From NCBI GenBank assembly GCA_023052935.1, contig CM041298.1:114656977-114720976 (forward strand): a stretch of 64,000 bases of DNA, in the 5' to 3' direction. Source of the stretch: Piezodorus guildinii. Its lineage: Eukaryota > Arthropoda > Insecta > Hemiptera > Pentatomidae. How positions within the stretch are numbered: position 1 is the stretch's first letter; every line of letters starts with the position of its first letter. The translations under genes were made by a program, and so were the position numbers. Under the pieces are notes generated by a model. That model searched no databases and was not told where the DNA came from. It saw nothing but the letters and a program-made list of their open reading frames with translations. Below, in pieces: positions 31,528 through 41,975 of the stretch.

Positions 31528-34418
31528 CTATTTAGGTCTCTTTGGGAATTGGATAGAAAGGAAGTGATTGAATAGTCGGGATTTAAAGGTAGGAAGAGTG
31601 TCAGAGTGACGAATATATGAAGGAATAGAATTCCATACGGACGAGGAACGGATGAGGAACGATCTGTCGAAAGCTGCGGTTCGATGGGGCGTCACATACA
31701 GGTCTGAAGGCCGCGAACGAGTGTTTCGGGCGTGGACGGAGGATATGAATGAAAACATTTCTGAAATGTAGGACGGGCGGTGGAATTGGAAAACTTGAAA
31801 GAGGAAGGATGCCAGGAAGTATTTACATCGGTAGGACGGGAAAAGCCACTTCAACTCTTCATAGAAGTGGGTGACAGAAGTGTCCCTGGATATCCCGAAG
31901 ATAAAGCGTAATAAGCAGTTAAATAATCGTTTTAGTTTAGCTCCAAGATCCCCAGAGACACCCCCATACACCGCACAGCAGTAGTCGAAGTGGGGGAATA
32001 TTAAGGAGCAAACCAGGAGTCTACGGGTTTCAAATGGAAGAAGTTGACGGTGATGATTTAGGAGTTTTAAGGTGGATATGGTGCGTCGAGAGATTTCAGA
32101 GACATGGTTCTTCCAAGAAAGAGTTTGATCGAGGGTGATCCCAAGGTTTTTAACGGTTTGGTGGAAGGTTATTGGATTATTATTGAGGAACAGTGTTGGG
32201 ATTGGAGGAAGGGTTTTAAGGAGGGGATTGGAGCCTATTACAATCGCCTTTGTCTTCTCTGCATTTAACTTAAGCTTGTTGGCTGATGCCCAGTAACTAA
32301 TTCTGTTCAAATCTTCTTGAAGTTTTTCAGTCGCTTGTAATAGGTCCGAAGGAGGGAAGGATAGGTAAATTTGGATGTCATCTGCATACATATGGTATTG
32401 GGAGTGATATATATGATGGGGAAGATCATTGATATAAATAGCAAACAGAGTGGGGGATAGTGATGAGCCTTGAGGAACGCCACGGAATAGAGGCAAAGTC
32501 TTGGAAGGAGGTTGGCCTGGAACTACCACGTACTGTGATCGGTCGGAAAGGAAGGATTTGAACCAGCTCAAGGAACTGTTGGATAATGGGAGTTTTTTTA
32601 GTTTAGTTAGAAGGATTGTATGGTCAACGGTATCGAAGGCTTTGGAAAAATCTAGTAGAATTAGAATGGTTATTTTTTGGTGTTCAATGGCGGATTGGAG
32701 GTCTTGGATTATTTTTAGGAGAGCAGAGATTGTGTTGAATAACCTGGTCGGAAGCCGGATTGGAGTGGGTTGATAAGGGAACGTTCTTCTAGAAAATTTG
32801 ATAACTGATTTTGAACAATGCGTTCCAGTGGTTTAGAAAGATTTGAAAGCAGAGATATAGGACGGAAGTCGGATGGTAAGGAAGGATTAGGAATTTTATT
32901 TAGTGGTCGAACTAAGGCGGTTTTCCAAGATACAGGGAAAATGGAGTTTTGCAAGGAAAAGTTGTAAATATGATATAGGATCGGTATAAGAGCTGGGAGA
33001 CAGGATTTAATTAATTTTACTGGAATGTTGTCCGGTCCGTAATCGTTTGTGTGGGATTTATGAATAGTAGTTATTAGTTCGTCATATGACACATGGGAAA
33101 AGAAAAAACTTTCTGGATTGAAACTATGATGTTGAATATCGGTTGGGGAGGATGAACCAGGAGATAGGGAAACGAAATAATTATTGAGATCGTCTGGTGT
33201 AACAGGAATGGTATTGCATTTATTGGATTCTGGAAAGGATAATTTTCCGAGTATTTTCCATTTCGATCTAGAATCTGGTGCATTGGAAAGGGAGCTATGA
33301 ATGTAGTGGGATTTAGCACGTCTCACTGCTTCTTGGGTTTCATTACGGAGAAGTTTAAAACAAGTATAATCATCTGGAAAGCGAGTTCGGCGAAATTTCC
33401 GTCTTGCTGCCTCTCTTCTTTTCATCACATCTCTTATTTCAGGAGTCAACCAAGGAGCAGTGGGACGGCGTAAGGTTTGGGTTTTTAAGGGAGCATGCCT
33501 ATCTAGTAAGGTTTTCAGGTTTGAGGTGAGAGAGGAAATCATAGGATCGATCGAATTAGAAGAGTATATGGTGTTCCAATGGAAAGATTCGAGGTCGGTT
33601 TGGAGGGATTCGAAAGAAAGGAGGTCCAAATTACGGTAGGAGACTACTTTAGGAGTGAAGGATTTTACCGGTAGATTGTATGAAATCTCTATGAGGTCGT
33701 GCGATGAAAGAAACGGGACCGGGTGCTGAGAGGATGAAAGGACTTTTAGAGAGGAGTCGGTTATGTGAAGGTCTAACCAGGTGTCAGAGAATTGAGTATG
33801 ATGGGTAGGAAAATAAGGAACAAGGTAAAGATTTAGGGAAAAAAGTAGGTTTAAAAAGAAGGATTTATCGGATGATTCAACTAACATATTAATATTGAAA
33901 TCTCCGGAGATGATAATACTGGAGTAACTGGAGACCAATTGGACTAGGGATGTTTCAAAAAGGCTGTCGAAAGGAACATGAGGAGCTCGGTATACAACAC
34001 CGTACAGGACAGGAGATGAGGCAGTTGAGATTTCCACAAAGAGGTATTCAATATGAGGATCATCATGAGAAGGGGATTGGAGTAGGGTTTTGGCCTTGAG
34101 AGAGTCATGTATATACAGCCCCACCCCACCACCCCTGCGATCAGATCTATCATGGCGAAGGAAGGAATAATTGGTAAGGGATACTTGTGAGGAAGGAATG
34201 AAAGGTTTTAACCAAGTTTCGGAGATAGCTATGATGTGGTAAAAATTATCTGTAAAATACTGCTGGAATTCATCGTAGTGAGCAATGAGGGATTGAGCAT
34301 TAACGTGACAGGAGATGAGGATATTAGTCATAACTATGGAAGTGGAAATTGGGATAACTGTAAATGGATAGGGAATTAAGGAAAGTGGAGAGCGAGATAT
34401 TGAGTACAGTATTGGCAT
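31528..34418 (-). pseudogene. CR1-like ORF2: endonuclease and reverse transcriptase, one frameshift
   Basis: Part 1 (34418-32715) has the APE endonuclease: CHVNAQSLIAHYDEF, ISETWLK, RGGGVGLYIH, SGDFNINML and SSHDLIEIS. The RT N-terminus follows: FRPISLLSNLSKPLERI and LQSGFRPGYSTQS. A one-base shift at about 32725-32729 (TCTCTG where TCTG fits) gives a stop. The next frame then carries ALLKIIQDLQS, DFSKAFDTVDH and, in 32571-31528, GVPQGSSLSPTLFAIYINDL, MYADDIQIYLS, LGITLDQTLSWKNHV and a C-terminal thumb ending NHFLSIQFPKRPK. Corrected for the shift, the protein would be about 960 aa, normal for CR1-group ORF2. All catalytic motifs appear intact. A second start at VMTNILIS is possible. Confidence 0.85.
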
Positions 34419-34731
34419 CTAATAAGAAATAAAAAAAAAACCAACCACATTGTAATGATGAATTGATTATTCGTAAAAGAAAATATGAATTCAGACTAAA
34501 ATAAGAAAAAATTGCAGCCAGATAAAATATATAGAAAACGATTTTAAAATAAAATGATGTAAATAAAACACAGCTGTTACAAGATTGTAAATGAAATATA
34601 AAAATATTCCAAAATAATAAAATGGCATTTATACCTGTTAGATTGCAAGAAAAAATTAACAGAAATGAACGATCTTTTTTAAACGGATAAAATAAAAATA
34701 TTACAATATTGTAGTAACCTAAAATGAAAAC

Positions 34732-35373
34732 TCAAGAAAAAATATCTAAATCGGACGGTTTGTTTACAATTACCGCCGGGTAACCATCAGACTTCCTACA
34801 CCTGACACGCCCACCACTAAACCATACATACTTGATCTTGGATGACACCTTTTTCTGCCTGGCCAGCCAGTAAAGATGCCTGTTAGTGGGTGTCATCGCC
34901 TCGCTGAGGTAGATAGGATGGCTGTTATTACCGTCCCACCCCAGGTGCCGCGTAGTAAGGTCCCTTTTGACTCTTCTCTGCCGAATTAAGTCATCTTTCA
35001 CCGCTTGCCGGACAAACCGCGCGATGATAGTCCCCGGGGCTCCCGTTTCCTTGGGCCTGAGGCGTACAGCGTGGTCCAGATCTTCCAGGCCCAGCTTCAC
35101 GCCCAGGGCTGCGCCGACGTTGAGTATGGTGCCAGTCACGGTCTCACCTGGCTTTTCAGGAATACCTCGTATTTCTATAGTATTTTTTAATTGAATTTGT
35201 TCGGAATTATTCAAGCGGTCTTCCAAAACTGAAATTTTTTCTTTTAATAAATTATTTTCTATCGACAATTTCTCTACTTGGTTTTTTTGTTGTTCGAGAA
35301 GGTTTTCAATTTTTTGAAGTCTCTCCATATTTTCGAACGAGAGTTCGGACTGCTTCTCGAGAGTTTCTTTGTA
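34732..35373 (-). CDS. CR1-like ORF1 (coiled coil plus FP-like nucleic-acid-binding domain), partial
   Basis: The frame is open from the truncated 5' boundary (YKETLEKQSELSFEN) through a methionine at 35328 to a stop at 34732. Residues 1-60 from the Met are a coiled coil (NLLEQQKNQVEKLSIENNLL). Then comes an RNA-binding-like region (NTIEIRGIPEK, DLDHAVRLRPKE, IIARFV) and a C-terminal KIKYVWFSGGRVRCRKSDGY. The last resembles the baculovirus FP25K-type C-terminal domain seen in many insect retrotransposon ORF1 proteins. The protein probably coats the element RNA. A 313-bp gap separates it from ORF2. Upstream residues, often a zinc finger, are missing. Confidence 0.75.
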   Translation of the reverse strand, partial: YKETLEKQSELSFENMERLQKIENLLEQQKNQVEKLSIENNLLKEKISVLEDRLNNSEQIQLKNTIEIRGIPEKPGETVTGTILNVGAALGVKLGLEDLDHAVRLRPKETGAPGTIIARFVRQAVKDDLIRQRRVKRDLTTRHLGWDGNNSHPIYLSEAMTPTNRHLYWLARQKKVSSKIKYVWFSGGRVRCRKSDGYPAVIVNKPSDLDIFS

Positions 35374-35376
35374 TTA

Positions 35377-35502
35377 CGTTAATACATGTATAATATACCG
35401 TTGGAATGCTAAAGAGTTTAGAGAAAATATTATCTTATTCATAATATTGTGAATGTTAACGGATAGTGATTAAAATAAACTAACTAATCGTCGTAGATAA
35501 TC
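35377..35502 (+). repeat. Repeat R, continuation after the CR1-like element
   Basis: TTAATACATGTATAATATAC, CCGTTGGAATGCTAAAG and ACTAATCGTCGTAGATAA follow R order. It is then cut by the RTE fragment. Confidence 0.7.
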
Positions 35503-35637
35503 ATAATAATAATAGGCATAGCGAACCCGAAGGTTCGATGCCGATACCACCAAATGCCGCCTACACAGACTCGTCCAATGTCCACCGTTCAAGCCCAAGC
35601 CCCCGAGATCAGCCTTAACGCAATCCTCCCATCGACA
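35503..35637 (-). mobile_element. RTE 3' end, 135-bp truncated insertion
   Basis: The minus strand (TCGATGGGAGGATTGCGTTA, GGCATCGAACCTTCGGGTTC, then (TAT)n) matches the last 150 bp of the RTE element at 22225-22372. Confidence 0.85.
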
Positions 35638-35764
35638 TAACATATACCATCAAAAGCCCAGCCCTCACAAATATTTAAAAAGTAATTTAAAATTATTTCC
35701 CAACTACGGATTGCGACAGACCACTGGTGGGTCCGCGAATCAAATGTTGGGAAACACTGATCTA

Positions 35765-36662
35765 TTGGGTTGTTTCACATGAAATGTCCGTTTTTATAGT
35801 ATCTGAAATACATAGAGGAATTTGCAGGTCTCTGTTGTTTTCTTCCGAATGTTTGCATATTTAAAGTAAACAGTTACTAATCCTCTACCTTTGTATTATA
35901 AACATTAGCTACCCAATCAATTACCCACTTTTTAGTATACTTCCAAATATGAACATGGAAACACGCGATTTTCGAGTAATATTTTTGTACGAGTTTAAAC
36001 TCGGCCAGTCAGCAGCTGAGGCCGCTAGAAATATTTGTAAGGCGTTTGGGGAAGAGAGTGTTAATGAACGGACCATTCGCCAAGGGTTTGCTATGTTTTC
36101 AGCTGGGGATACCGACTTGAAAAACTTGCCCCGAGGAAGACCTCCGTCCGTAATAGACAACGATGTCCTCAAACATACAGTAGAAGGAAACCCCTACCAA
36201 ACAGTTAAAGGACGCTCAGCACAACTAAATGCAAGTGCATCTACCGCTTCCAGATACTTAAAGTGTATTGCGAAAGTAAAAAAGCTCGATTCATGGGTAC
36301 CTCATGATCTCACTGAGCGGCAGCAAGACCCAATGTTTCAATACATACCGTGCAAAAATTGAAAGAACTGGGATACGAAGTTCTTCCGCACCCACCATAT
36401 TCTCCCGACTTGTCTCCACCCACCTGTTCCGGAATTTAGACAACTCCGTCAAAGGAAAACTTTTTAAAAATGATGATCAAGTAAAAAGTGGGTTTTTAGA
36501 TTTTGTTTCACTTCAAAGCTCAGAGTTTTTCAGTTCGGGGATAAAAAAAGTTGGTGTCACGTTGGGAAAAATGTGTAGAAAAAAGAATAAGATCTTGTTT
36601 TCATATAGTATTTTTAATAAAAATCCTTTACCTTGAAAACGGACATTTCATGTGACCCAACT
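35765..36662 (+). mobile_element. Internally deleted mariner, copy 1
   Basis: Terminal repeats share TCACATGAAATGTCCGTTTT at both ends (left 35774, right complement ending 36655). A TA dinucleotide lies at each boundary (35763-35764; 36662-36663). At about 0.9 kb it is shorter than an autonomous mariner. Confidence 0.85.
35949..36634 (+). pseudogene. Mariner transposase with central deletion
   Basis: The N-terminal HTH region is clear: RDFRVIFLYEFKLGQSAAEA, ARNICKAFGEESVNERTIRQ, PRGRPPSVIDN and WVPHDLTERQQ. It then jumps to QYIPCKN/AKIERTGIRSSS, VLPHPPYSPDL-like codons and LFRNLDNSVKGK, ending with a frameshifted ...SSGIKKVG. About 110 residues that would carry the first catalytic Asp and the HDNARPH Asp are absent. 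The third Asp context is also damaged. The copy at 38881-42968 has the same deletion junction, so the deleted form was mobilised by another transposase. Confidence 0.85.
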
Positions 36663-36663
36663 A

Positions 36664-37270
36664 AATAATATATACTATTTGTCGCCTTTGTGACAAACTT
36701 GAATAATTTGTTTGTTGTTGTTGTTCTTGTTTTATAACAGTTATACTCCATATTTTTACGGAAAAAAAACAATAATTATTGACGTCGCGCTCTAGGTATT
36801 AATTTAAATTTGTACATATAAATTTTAAAAAGTTCAAATACGGATAAAATAAAAATAAAAATATAATGGACCGCACATTTACCAACGTGCAAAGCCACAT
36901 TCTTAGACCCTCGAGATGAAAAGGTTGAAGGACACTCCAGAGTGGTAGAATCTGTGTCGCAACAGGTCCTCACTATGAATAATACAAGGGACTTCTTTCA
37001 CCCTCTGTCTTGTTTGTCTTAGCTGGAATTTACGGCCATGTACTTAGTTAATGTCCTTTGCCCTCCAAAAGGTTTCCTCAGGAACGGATATTCCTGAATG
37101 TAATTTACAGTACGGAATCCTTCAAAAAATATTCCTTGGTTTAGAGAAGAAGTAATATATTCAATTAGTGAATACAAATTCTTTTCATATCTTCTCTCTC
37201 AATATCTATATGTATGTATAGACGATGACCGCCGCTTAAAACACCAACCATTTATTTTTCAATTCTGAAG
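36664..37270. other. Unclassified stretch
   Basis: Nothing recognised. Confidence 0.35.
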
Positions 37271-37274
37271 GGAT

Positions 37275-37556
37275 TACTTGTAGCAGGGTGGCTAGCATAA
37301 CAGCCTCCTATACCAAAGGTCATGGGTTCAAACCCGCAGGTGGTTCTAGGATTTTTTAATGGGAGTAAAAAATCCTTAGTTATGCCATCCTTCGGAGGGG
37401 ACGTTAAAAGGTGGTCCCGAGCCTGTGCGATATCAGGTACTCGTTAAAGATCCTTATCCTAATAAAACCTGAATAGGCAAAAATTATGACTCCCACTGTA
37501 GCATCGTCTAATTAGCCACAGTAGCATAAAGTGACATTAAATAAATTAACAATTCT
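37275..37556 (+). repeat. tRNA-derived SINE
   Basis: The head GGTGGCTAGCATAACAGCC (A-box region) and GGGTTCAAACCC (B box) are about 35 bp apart, the RNA polymerase III type 2 layout. The tail includes AAAGATCCTTATCCTAATAA and GCATAAAGTGACATTAAATA, shared with the minus-strand copy at 160-557. Confidence 0.75.
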
Positions 37557-37649
37557 GTGCATTTCATAAGTGTTAACGGTGATAAGATTGTTGAAAGCGT
37601 GATAAAACCTTGAGAACATGAAACGAAGCGCTTATATTGTTGCTTTATT

Positions 37650-38518
37650 TGTACGATGGCTCAAGATGATATACTTTTCTGATTTTCTAAAATCTTTCTC
37701 TTTCCAATGGTATATTATACGTCTTTATTACTGTTCTTATTAATAAAAATCGGGTGCGGGCAACACACGACTTTCACTTACCTCCGTTTTTAGAATCGAT
37801 TAATAAATTTTAAAGTACAGTAAGAGACAAAAATGAGTAAAACCATTACAGAATTAATTAAATGGAATTTATATAGAAACATGTTTTATTAAAAACTCTA
37901 TTATATTATTATATAAAATAATCAGTTAGTTTTATCGGCTTTTCATCACGCTCTATTAACTTTTAAAAGCTTGTGTATATGATAATATTTTTTTCGAAAA
38001 ATCTTTAGCTTTCAAACGGTATATCATACATGTATATTACTGCTTATGTTTTTTTGTTTTGTTTCTTCCTTCTTCTTCTTGGCATTGGAGCTCTCCACAC
38101 AGCCAGTCTCAGTACCGCTTATGTTCAAAAAAAAAAATTGTTCTCTCCCATCTTTATCATTGCTAACAACATATTATGGTTATTTTTATAGAATATACAA
38201 AATTAAAGGTACTTTAGAGGAAGATGATTTAAAGTATCGGCATTTAAGACCTGTCAGACTATTTTTATCAGAATGAAACCTACATGATGTTAAAGCCTAT
38301 TAAATTTTACATAATTATAGCGAGTTTAATCAAAATCGTCAGAACCGTTTTTGAGAAAATCGAAAAAAGGTGCAAAATACATGGTATAAAGTGGCTCTTC
38401 TTGTATGCTCATTTTGATGAAAAAGGTTTTTTAACGTCTCGGGCGAATATTTGTCTTAAATATGAAATTTCAGTTTCATAGGACGTTTGTTTCCGCCCGG
38501 GAGTTACCACACACTATA
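37650..38518 (-). repeat. Repeat R, minus-strand copy with small insertion
   Basis: The 3' end (GGTGCGGGCAACACACGACT) lies at 37754 and the CCCGGGAGTTACCACACAC block at 38500. A short extra R piece precedes at 37650-37745. The copy stops before the R 5' hairpin. Confidence 0.75.
38054..38112 (-). other. Small TSD-flanked insertion in R
   Basis: About 60 bp, T-rich at its left (A-rich on the minus strand), lies between direct repeats GCTTATGTT (38043-38051 and about 38116-38124). Its size and tail suggest retroposition of a truncated RNA. Confidence 0.5.
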
Positions 38519-38880
38519 TATTTTATTAAAGAATCTAGCAAATGGTAGCACTGCAGGTACAATTAAAAGGATAATCGGTTTAAAAATAGTGGTTCTATTT
38601 CATTTTGAATCTTATCTGAGTTACAAGATATGTCAATTGTTAAGAATCCTTTCAAAGAAAATGGCTAATTTAACTTAAAATAAAAAATTAAATTAAAACA
38701 GCCCTTAAAAAATGAAAATTGGGCATATACTTTGAAATTGTAAAATTAGTCCTTTTCTTGCTTTTAAGTGATAAGTGAAAGTGGTGTGTGGGAGACAGAT
38801 TTTTATTATTATAGTCTTTATGCGGGAGCGTGAGTGTAAAGTAGAATGCTGTTTCTCATGATATTCTAAATGAATAAATA
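38519..38880. other. Unclassified, with an R 3'-end fragment
   Basis: 38767-38815 (GATAAGTGAAAGTGGTGTGT then CAGATTTTTATTATTATAG) is an R 3' end. The rest is unrecognised. Confidence 0.45.
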
Positions 38881-39555
38881 TGGGGTTGTTTCACATGAAA
38901 TGTCCGTTTTTATAGTTTCTGAAATACATAATGGATTTTGCAGGTCTCTGTTGTTTTCTTCCCAATGTTTAAATATTTAAAGTAAACAGTTACTAATCTT
39001 CTACCTTTATAATACAAACATTAGATTCCCAATCAATTACCCACTTTTTAGTATACCTCCAAATATGAATTTGGAAACACGCGATTTTCGAGGAATATTT
39101 TTGTACGAGTATAAACTCGGCCATTCAGCAGCTGAGGCCGCTAGAAATATTTGCAAGGCGTTTGGGGAAGGGAGTGTTAATTAACGTAGTGATGGGCAAA
39201 TACTCAAAAAATTTGAGTACTGATTACTGTAATCAAATGATGCTCGCTGCTGATTACAAAATCTACTCAGCTTTCCTCCTGATTACTTTCTATCATTACT
39301 TAATTTGATTACTTTCTTATATGACGTGGCCAGAATAGAGTATATTACATACATCTATTAAGTTAATTTATATTAATAATTTCCTTAAGCCATATTTTTT
39401 TTCTTATTGTCGATTATTTTAAACTTTTCGTTAAAAATTGATAAGGGTAAATTATTATTATTAAGATGGTGAGTTTATAGATTATTGTAAACTCTTCAGA
39501 TAAAATCGATATAGGGGCCTATTATTATGTTTTTTCACACTTGGAATTTCATTTT

Positions 39556-40560
39556 AACTTTTTCGTATTTACTGGATATTAGGCTCAGTAGCTGGGTTAT
39601 CAATGGTTCGTTACCGATTATGATATTAATTTTAATCGCGCTCGCTTAAGAATAGGTTTATTTTAACATTTTCGTATTTATTGGATACCAGGCTCGGTAG
39701 CTGGGTTCCCAAAGGTTCGGTACCGATTATACTATTAATTTTAATTGCGCTCGCTCAAAAATGGATTTATTATAACTTTTTCGTATTTATTGGATACAAG
39801 GCTAAGTAGCTGCGTTCCCAAAGGTTCGGTACCGATTATACTATTAATTTTAATTGCGCTCGCTCAAAAATGGATTTATTATAACTTTTTCGTATTTATT
39901 GGATACAAGGCTAAGTAGCTGCGTTCCCAAAGGTTCGTAACCGATTATACCACTAATTTTAATCGCGCTTGCTCAAAAATGGGTTTATTATAACTTTTTC
40001 GTATTTATTGGATACAAGGCTAAGTAGCTGCGTTCCCAAAGGTTCGTTACCGATTATACCATTAATTTTAATTGCGCTCGCTCAAATATGGGTTTATTAT
40101 AACTTTTTCGTATTTATTGGATACAAGGCTAAGTAGCTGCGTTCCCAAAGGTTCGTTACCGATTATACCATTAATTTTAATTGCGCTCGCTCAAATATGG
40201 GTTTATTATAACTTTTTCGTATTTATTGGATACAAGGCTAAGTAGCTGCGTTCCCAAAGGTTCGTTACCGATTATACAATTAATTTTAATCGCGCTCGCT
40301 CAAATATGGGTTTATTATAACTTTTTCGTATTTATTCGCTGTTAGCCTCAGCTGCTGCGTTATGGTGGGTTCTAACCCGACCATTCTATTAATTATTCGT
40401 GTCCTCGCTCCAATATTGGTTTATTATAACTTTTTCGTTTTTATTCGCTATTAGGCACAGTCGCTGCGTAACCAAGGGATCGTTACATATTATACTTTTA
40501 ATTTTAATTGCACTAACTCATGCAGAGGTTTATTTTAACATGTTCGTATTATTTTTATAC
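39556..40560 (+). repeat. 109-bp tandem array, left arm (about 9 units)
   Basis: The landmark AACTTTTTCGTATTTATTGG recurs at 39556, 39665, 39774, 39883, 39992, 40101, 40210 and 40319, exactly 109 bp apart. It then occurs at 40438 and 40537 in diverged units. Units also share GTTCCCAAAGGTTCG and GCGCTCGCTCAAA. Confidence 0.95.
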
Positions 40561-41039
40561 TTGAAAATATATTTACTTTTTAAAGGATTTTGTTAATGGT
40601 ATTAATGATTTCAGCCGGTTGCTTTAGAGTAAATTTTGTTTGAATGTTTTTCATCAAATAAAAATAGGCGTATAAAATTGTTCTGTTCAGCTGATTTTTA
40701 TGAAACTCCAAAATATTAACCAAATAGATAAATTTCTATCCTGATGAAAAGGATTAGCGGTAACCCAATTTATGATAAGTTACAAAAAACACGAAATAAA
40801 CATAGATTAGACCAACAGACTAAAAAATCATTAACACATTCACTAACTAAACCCCCCAAAACCCAATACAGAAATTAGCATAGAAAAGAAACACGAAGAA
40901 GTTAAAACAAATCAATTTTTATCCGAACGCACTTAAAACCAAAAAAACCTTTATCAGCCAAAAAGAAAACAAAATACAGAAATTAGAACTAAAATCAATC
41001 TATTCTAGAGGGAGAAATGTTAAAATTAAGTTTGATAAT
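40561..41039. other. Spacer of the foldback element
   Basis: AT-rich, non-repetitive, no coding frame over 70 codons and no transposase motif. Confidence 0.7.
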
Positions 41040-41975
41040 TATAACAACCGTTGGTAACGCAGCTATTTAGTCTAGTATTAGATAAATCCGAAAAAGTTAT
41101 AACAAACCGATATTGGAGCGAGCACACGAATAATTGATAGAATGGTCGGGTTAGAATCCCCAATAACGCAGCAGCTGAGCCTAACATCGAATAAATACGG
41201 AAAAGTTATAATAAACCCATATTTGAGTGAGCGCGATTAAAATTAATAGTATAATCGGTAACGAACCTTAGGGAACGCAGCAGCTGATTCTAACAGCGAA
41301 TAAATACGAAAAAGTTATAATAAACCCATATTTGAGCGAGCGCGATTAAAATTAATGGTATAATCGGTAACGAACCTTTGGGAACGCAGCTACTTAGCCT
41401 TGTATCCAATAAATACGAAAAAGTTATAATAAACCCATATTTGAGCGAGCGCAATTAAAATTAATGGTATAATCGGTAACGAACCTTTGGGAACGCAGCT
41501 ACTTAGCCTTGTATCCAATAAATACGAAAAAGTTATAATAAACCCATATTTGAGCAAGCGCGATTAAAATTAGTGGTATAATCGGTTACGAACCTTTGGG
41601 AACGCAGCTACTTAGCCTTGTATCCAATAAATACGAAAAAGTTATATTAAATCCATTTTTGAGCGAGCGCAATTAAAATTAATAGTATAATCGGTAACGA
41701 ACCTTTGGGAACGCAGCTACTTAGCCTTGTATCCAATAAATACGAAAAAGTTATAATAAACCCATATTTGAGCGAGCGCGATTAAAATTAATGGTATAAT
41801 CGGTACCGAACCTTTGGGAACCCAGCTACCGAGCCTGGTATCCAATAAATACGAAAATGTTAAAATAAACCTATTCTTAAGCGAGCGCGATTAAAATTAA
41901 TATCATAATCGGTAACGAACCATTGATAACCCAGCTACTGAGCCTAATATCCAGTAAATACGAAAAAGTTAAAAT
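41040..41975 (-). repeat. 109-bp tandem array, right arm (about 8 units)
   Basis: Inverted counterpart of the left array. CGAAAAAGTTATAATAAACC recurs at about 109-bp spacing from 41090 to 41965. The unit count differs from the left arm. Confidence 0.95.

Larger units (their letters stand above)
31091..35376 (-). mobile_element. CR1/Kiri-like retrotransposon, nearly full length
   Basis: The minus strand ends in a (TAA)n microsatellite tail (31084-31108), as in CR1/L2-group elements. It contains the ORF1 remainder, ORF2 and a 3' UTR of about 430 bp. R flanks read CAGTAATA on one side and TAATACATG on the other, giving a possible 5-bp TAATA duplication. ORF1 is open through the 5' boundary, so the copy is slightly 5'-truncated. 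Confidence 0.85.

Noticed and set aside
36250..36360. Intron in the mariner transposase
   Set aside because: The missing part is a deletion, shared with the second copy, without splice signals; mariners lack introns here.
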